Source: Arthrobacter sp. C2
Lineage (GTDB): Bacteria; Actinomycetota; Actinomycetes; Actinomycetales; Micrococcaceae
DNA: 64,000 bases
Assembly: GCA_024207135.1 (NCBI GenBank)
Contig: CP042428.1
Coordinates: 3,286,001 to 3,350,000 of the forward strand
Reading direction: 5' to 3'
Part shown: in pieces, positions 61,723-64,000 of the stretch
Layout: each line of letters begins with the position of its first letter
Numbering within the stretch: the first letter of the stretch is position 1
Notes under the pieces: model-generated
Told to the model about the DNA's origin: nothing
Database searches by the model: none
What the model saw: the letters and a program-made list of their open reading frames with translations, nothing else
Program-made: the position numbers and the translations under genes

Positions 61723-63900
61723 CTACCTCCGCAACTCGAAGCGGTCGGCGTCCGTGAGCTTGGCCCATGCGGCGGCGAAGTCACCCACGAATTTATCCTT
61801 CGCGTCGTCCGAGGCGTACACCTCGGCCAGGGCGCGCAGCTCGGAGTCCGCGCCGAAAACCAGGTCCACGCGGCTGCCCCTGAAGCGGCCGTCGGCGGTG
61901 GAGTAGGTCTGCTCCTCGGCGTCCGGTATCCATTCCAGGCCCAGTTCCGTGAGGTTCACGAAGAAGTCGTTGGTCAGCACGCCCGGGGTGTCGGTGAAGA
62001 CACCCAGGTCCGAGCCGTCCCAGTTGTTTCCCAGCACGCGCAACCCGCCGAGGAGCACTGCCATCTCCGGGGCCGAGAGGCCCAGCAGGTTCGCGCGGTC
62101 GATCAGCAGGAACTCGCTGGGCATCTTCAGCAAGCCCGAGTCGTAGTTGCGGAACGCGTCGGCCACCGGCTCAAGCCACGCGAACTGTTCCGGATCGGTC
62201 TGGTCCTGGGTGGCATCCACGCGGCCCGGGGTGAACGGGACGGCGATTTCGGCGCCCGCGGCCCGGGCCGCCTGCTCGATGCCCACATTGCCCGCCAGCA
62301 CCACCACGTCGGCGAAGGAGGTCTTGATCTCCGAGGTGGCGTTGAAGCGGTCAACGATTCCCTCGAGCACGGCAATGACGGGTTTGAGCTGCTCGGGCTG
62401 GTTCACGGCCCAGGAGACCTGCGGCTGAAGGCGGATGCGCCCGCCGTTGGCTCCTCCGCGCTTGTCCGAGGACCGGAAGGTCGCCGCGGCCTTCCACGCG
62501 GTGGAGACCAGCTGCCCGATGCCCAGGCCCGAGGCGGAAACCATGTCCTTCAGCGCCGCGATTTCCGTATCCCCCAGTGTCGTTTCCGGGGCGGGCGGCA
62601 GCGGGTCCTGCCAGGGAAGGTCCTCGGCCGGGACCTCCTTGCCCAGGTAGCGGGACTTCGGGCCCATGTCGCGGTGGGTCAGCTTGAACCAGGCACGGGC
62701 ATAGGCGTCGGCAAACTTCTCCGGGTTGTCCTTGAAATCCCGCGAGATCGGGCCGTAGGCAGGGTCGAAGCGCAGGGACAGGTCGGTGGTGAGCATGCGC
62801 GGTTCGCGGCGCAGGGAAGGGTTGTGGGCCATCGGGACCAGGTCGGCGCCCGCACCGTCCTTCGGGCGCCATTGCTGGGCGCCGGCGGGGGAGAAGAACA
62901 TTTCCCACTCGTAGCCGAAGAGGATGTGGAAGTACTCGTTGTCCCAGCGGGTCGGATGGTAGGTCCAGGTGACTTCCAGGCCGGAGCCGATGGTGTCGTC
63001 CCCGTGGCCGGTGCCGTGGCCGGACTTCCAGCCCAGGCCCTGCAGCTGGAGCGGTGCGGCCTCCGGGGCGGGACCCTTGTGGGACTCGGCATCGGCGCCG
63101 TGGGTCTTGCCGAAGGTGTGGCCGCCGGCGATCAGCGCGACGGTCTCCTCGTCGTTCATGCCCATGCGGCGGAAGGTCTCGCGGATGTCGATGGCCGCGG
63201 CCAGCGGATCGGCCAGGCCGTCGGGCCCCTCCGGGTTCACGTAGATCAGGCCCATCTGGACCGCTGCCAGCGGGGCCGCCAGCTCGCGGTTCCCGGTGTA
63301 GCGCTCGTTGTCCAGCCATACCTTCTCCGGGCCCCAATACACGTCGTCGTCGGCTTCCCAGACGTCCGGGCGCCCGCCGGCAAAGCCGAAGGTCTCAAAT
63401 CCCATGGTCTCCATGGCCACGTTGCCGGCCAGGATGATCAGGTCGGCCCAGGAGATGGACTGGCCGTACTTCTTCTTCACCGGCCAGAGCAGGCGGCGGG
63501 CCTTGTCCAGGTTGACGTTGTCCGGCCAGGAGTTCAACGGGGCGAAGCGCTGCTGGCCCGACCCTCCGCCGCCGCGGCCGTCGTGGCTCCGGTAGGTGCC
63601 GGAGGAATGCCAGGCCATGCGGACGAAGAGCGGCCCGTAGTGGCCGTAGTCGGCCGGCCACTAGGCGTAGGACTTGGTCATGGCCTCGGCGAGGTCTGCC
63701 TTCACGGCGTCCAGGTCCAGGGCCTCGAAGGCCTCGGCGTAGTTGAAATCCGCGGCGAGCGGGTTGGACACCGGGGTGTTCTTGGCCAGGACCTTGAGGT
63801 TGAGCTTGTTCGGCCACCACTCGGTGTTGGTGTTGGCATAGGTGGGGTGGGCGCGGCCGGCGTCGAATACGGGGCACTGGCCGCTCGTGGTTTCAGACAT
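61723..63900 (-). pseudogene. katG: Catalase-peroxidase gene interrupted by one in-frame TAG
   Basis: The reading from ATG 63900 (MSETTSGQCPVFD) to 61723 would give 725 residues, the normal KatG length, in one frame throughout. Codon 80 is TAG (63661-63663), where the family has the first Trp of [10 protein letters not shown]; a TGG to TAG change of one base explains it. Everything else looks functional: MAWH (distal Trp and His), the Tyr in [10 protein letters not shown] and Met in FRRMGMN for the Met-Tyr-Trp adduct, [10 protein letters not shown] with the proximal His, and a complete C-terminal domain. Restart at ATG 63618 would lose only the N-terminus but also part of the active-site helix. 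The GAAGGA site before ATG 63900 is intact. It is either a fresh inactivation or a sequence error. Confidence 0.9.
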
Positions 63901-64000
63901 GGCTTCCTTCTTAGGGGGATGAGTCGGCTGGGGGAGCCGAAATGCCGTGGCGAGGCACAGGCGAGATGCTTTCCTGAAGGCGAACACGGCGATGTCGATG
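63901..64000 (-). other. Leader of katG at the window edge
   Basis: 100 bases upstream of katG. All three frames on the minus strand stay open for much of it, so the end of a further gene (a Fur-type regulator would be usual) may lie here, but nothing can be recognised. Confidence 0.25.

Noticed and set aside
63661-63663. TAG in katG as a programmed recoding site (pyrrolysine or readthrough)
   Set aside because: The position is a conserved Trp in the family. Nothing nearby suggests recoding, and a point mutation or sequence error is simpler.

Overview
The window comes from a high-GC Gram-positive bacterium. Frequent GTG starts, 4-bp GTGA/ATGA gene overlaps, the fba-DUF3151 pair, DctPQM plus ManD uronate genes, and an LAETG (class E sortase type) surface protein point to an actinobacterium, most likely Micrococcaceae (Arthrobacter or a close relative). 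The genus is inferred from gene content and codon style only. No rRNA, tRNA, CRISPR array or insertion sequence was seen.

Layout. (1) 1-7080: a divergent catabolic cluster. An isochorismatase-type hydrolase (cut by the window edge) and an NCS1 permease read leftward. Two tandem AA_synth (DUF1185) proteins, an alpha/beta hydrolase, an aldehyde dehydrogenase, a 4-oxalocrotonate-type tautomerase and a luciferase-like flavin monooxygenase read rightward. The set resembles an oxidative ring-opening pathway for a nitrogen-containing ring; the substrate is unknown. (2) 7195-18635: a hexuronate island with a secreted GH3 glycosidase, a DctPQM TRAP transporter, a LacI-type regulator, uronate isomerase, a fructuronate-reductase-like dehydrogenase, D-mannonate dehydratase and a gluconokinase-like kinase. 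GTTGCC-based operator candidates link the promoters. (3) 18764-24150: an MFS exporter, an amidohydrolase, a HAD phosphatase, CorA and a SpoU methylase. (4) 24196-29212: two paralogous secreted M23 peptidases with a shared promoter-like element and an Imm26-like orphan immunity gene between them. (5) 29330-30774: class II aldolase and DUF3151.

(6) 30878-50693 is the most interesting part: a reduced type VII secretion (T7SS)/polymorphic-toxin island. It holds a transmembrane Ser/Thr kinase, a three-ATPase-domain FtsK/EssC-type motor with an FHA domain, a membrane-anchored periplasmic-binding-like protein, a 1009-residue coiled-coil lipoprotein, a WXG100 protein, and an 1812-residue RHS toxin with a helical N-terminus. 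An overlapping candidate immunity gene follows, then a stretch of decayed or orphan immunity modules, then a sortase-type surface protein. None of the usual partner genes (EccB/D/E, mycosin, EssA/EssB/EsaA) is recognisable.

(7) 50732-64000: mostly housekeeping and metabolism: SRPBCC protein, an Lrp regulator divergent from kynureninase, thymidine kinase, TetR regulator, TfoX-like protein, PurA, a nitrilase-family amidase, an acidic protein, a CoA-binding protein, MetY with a SAM-riboswitch leader, a phosphoglycerate-mutase-like phosphatase and a methyltransferase. Last is a katG interrupted by one in-frame TAG. Convergent gene pairs are usually separated by strong perfect hairpins that read as bidirectional terminators.
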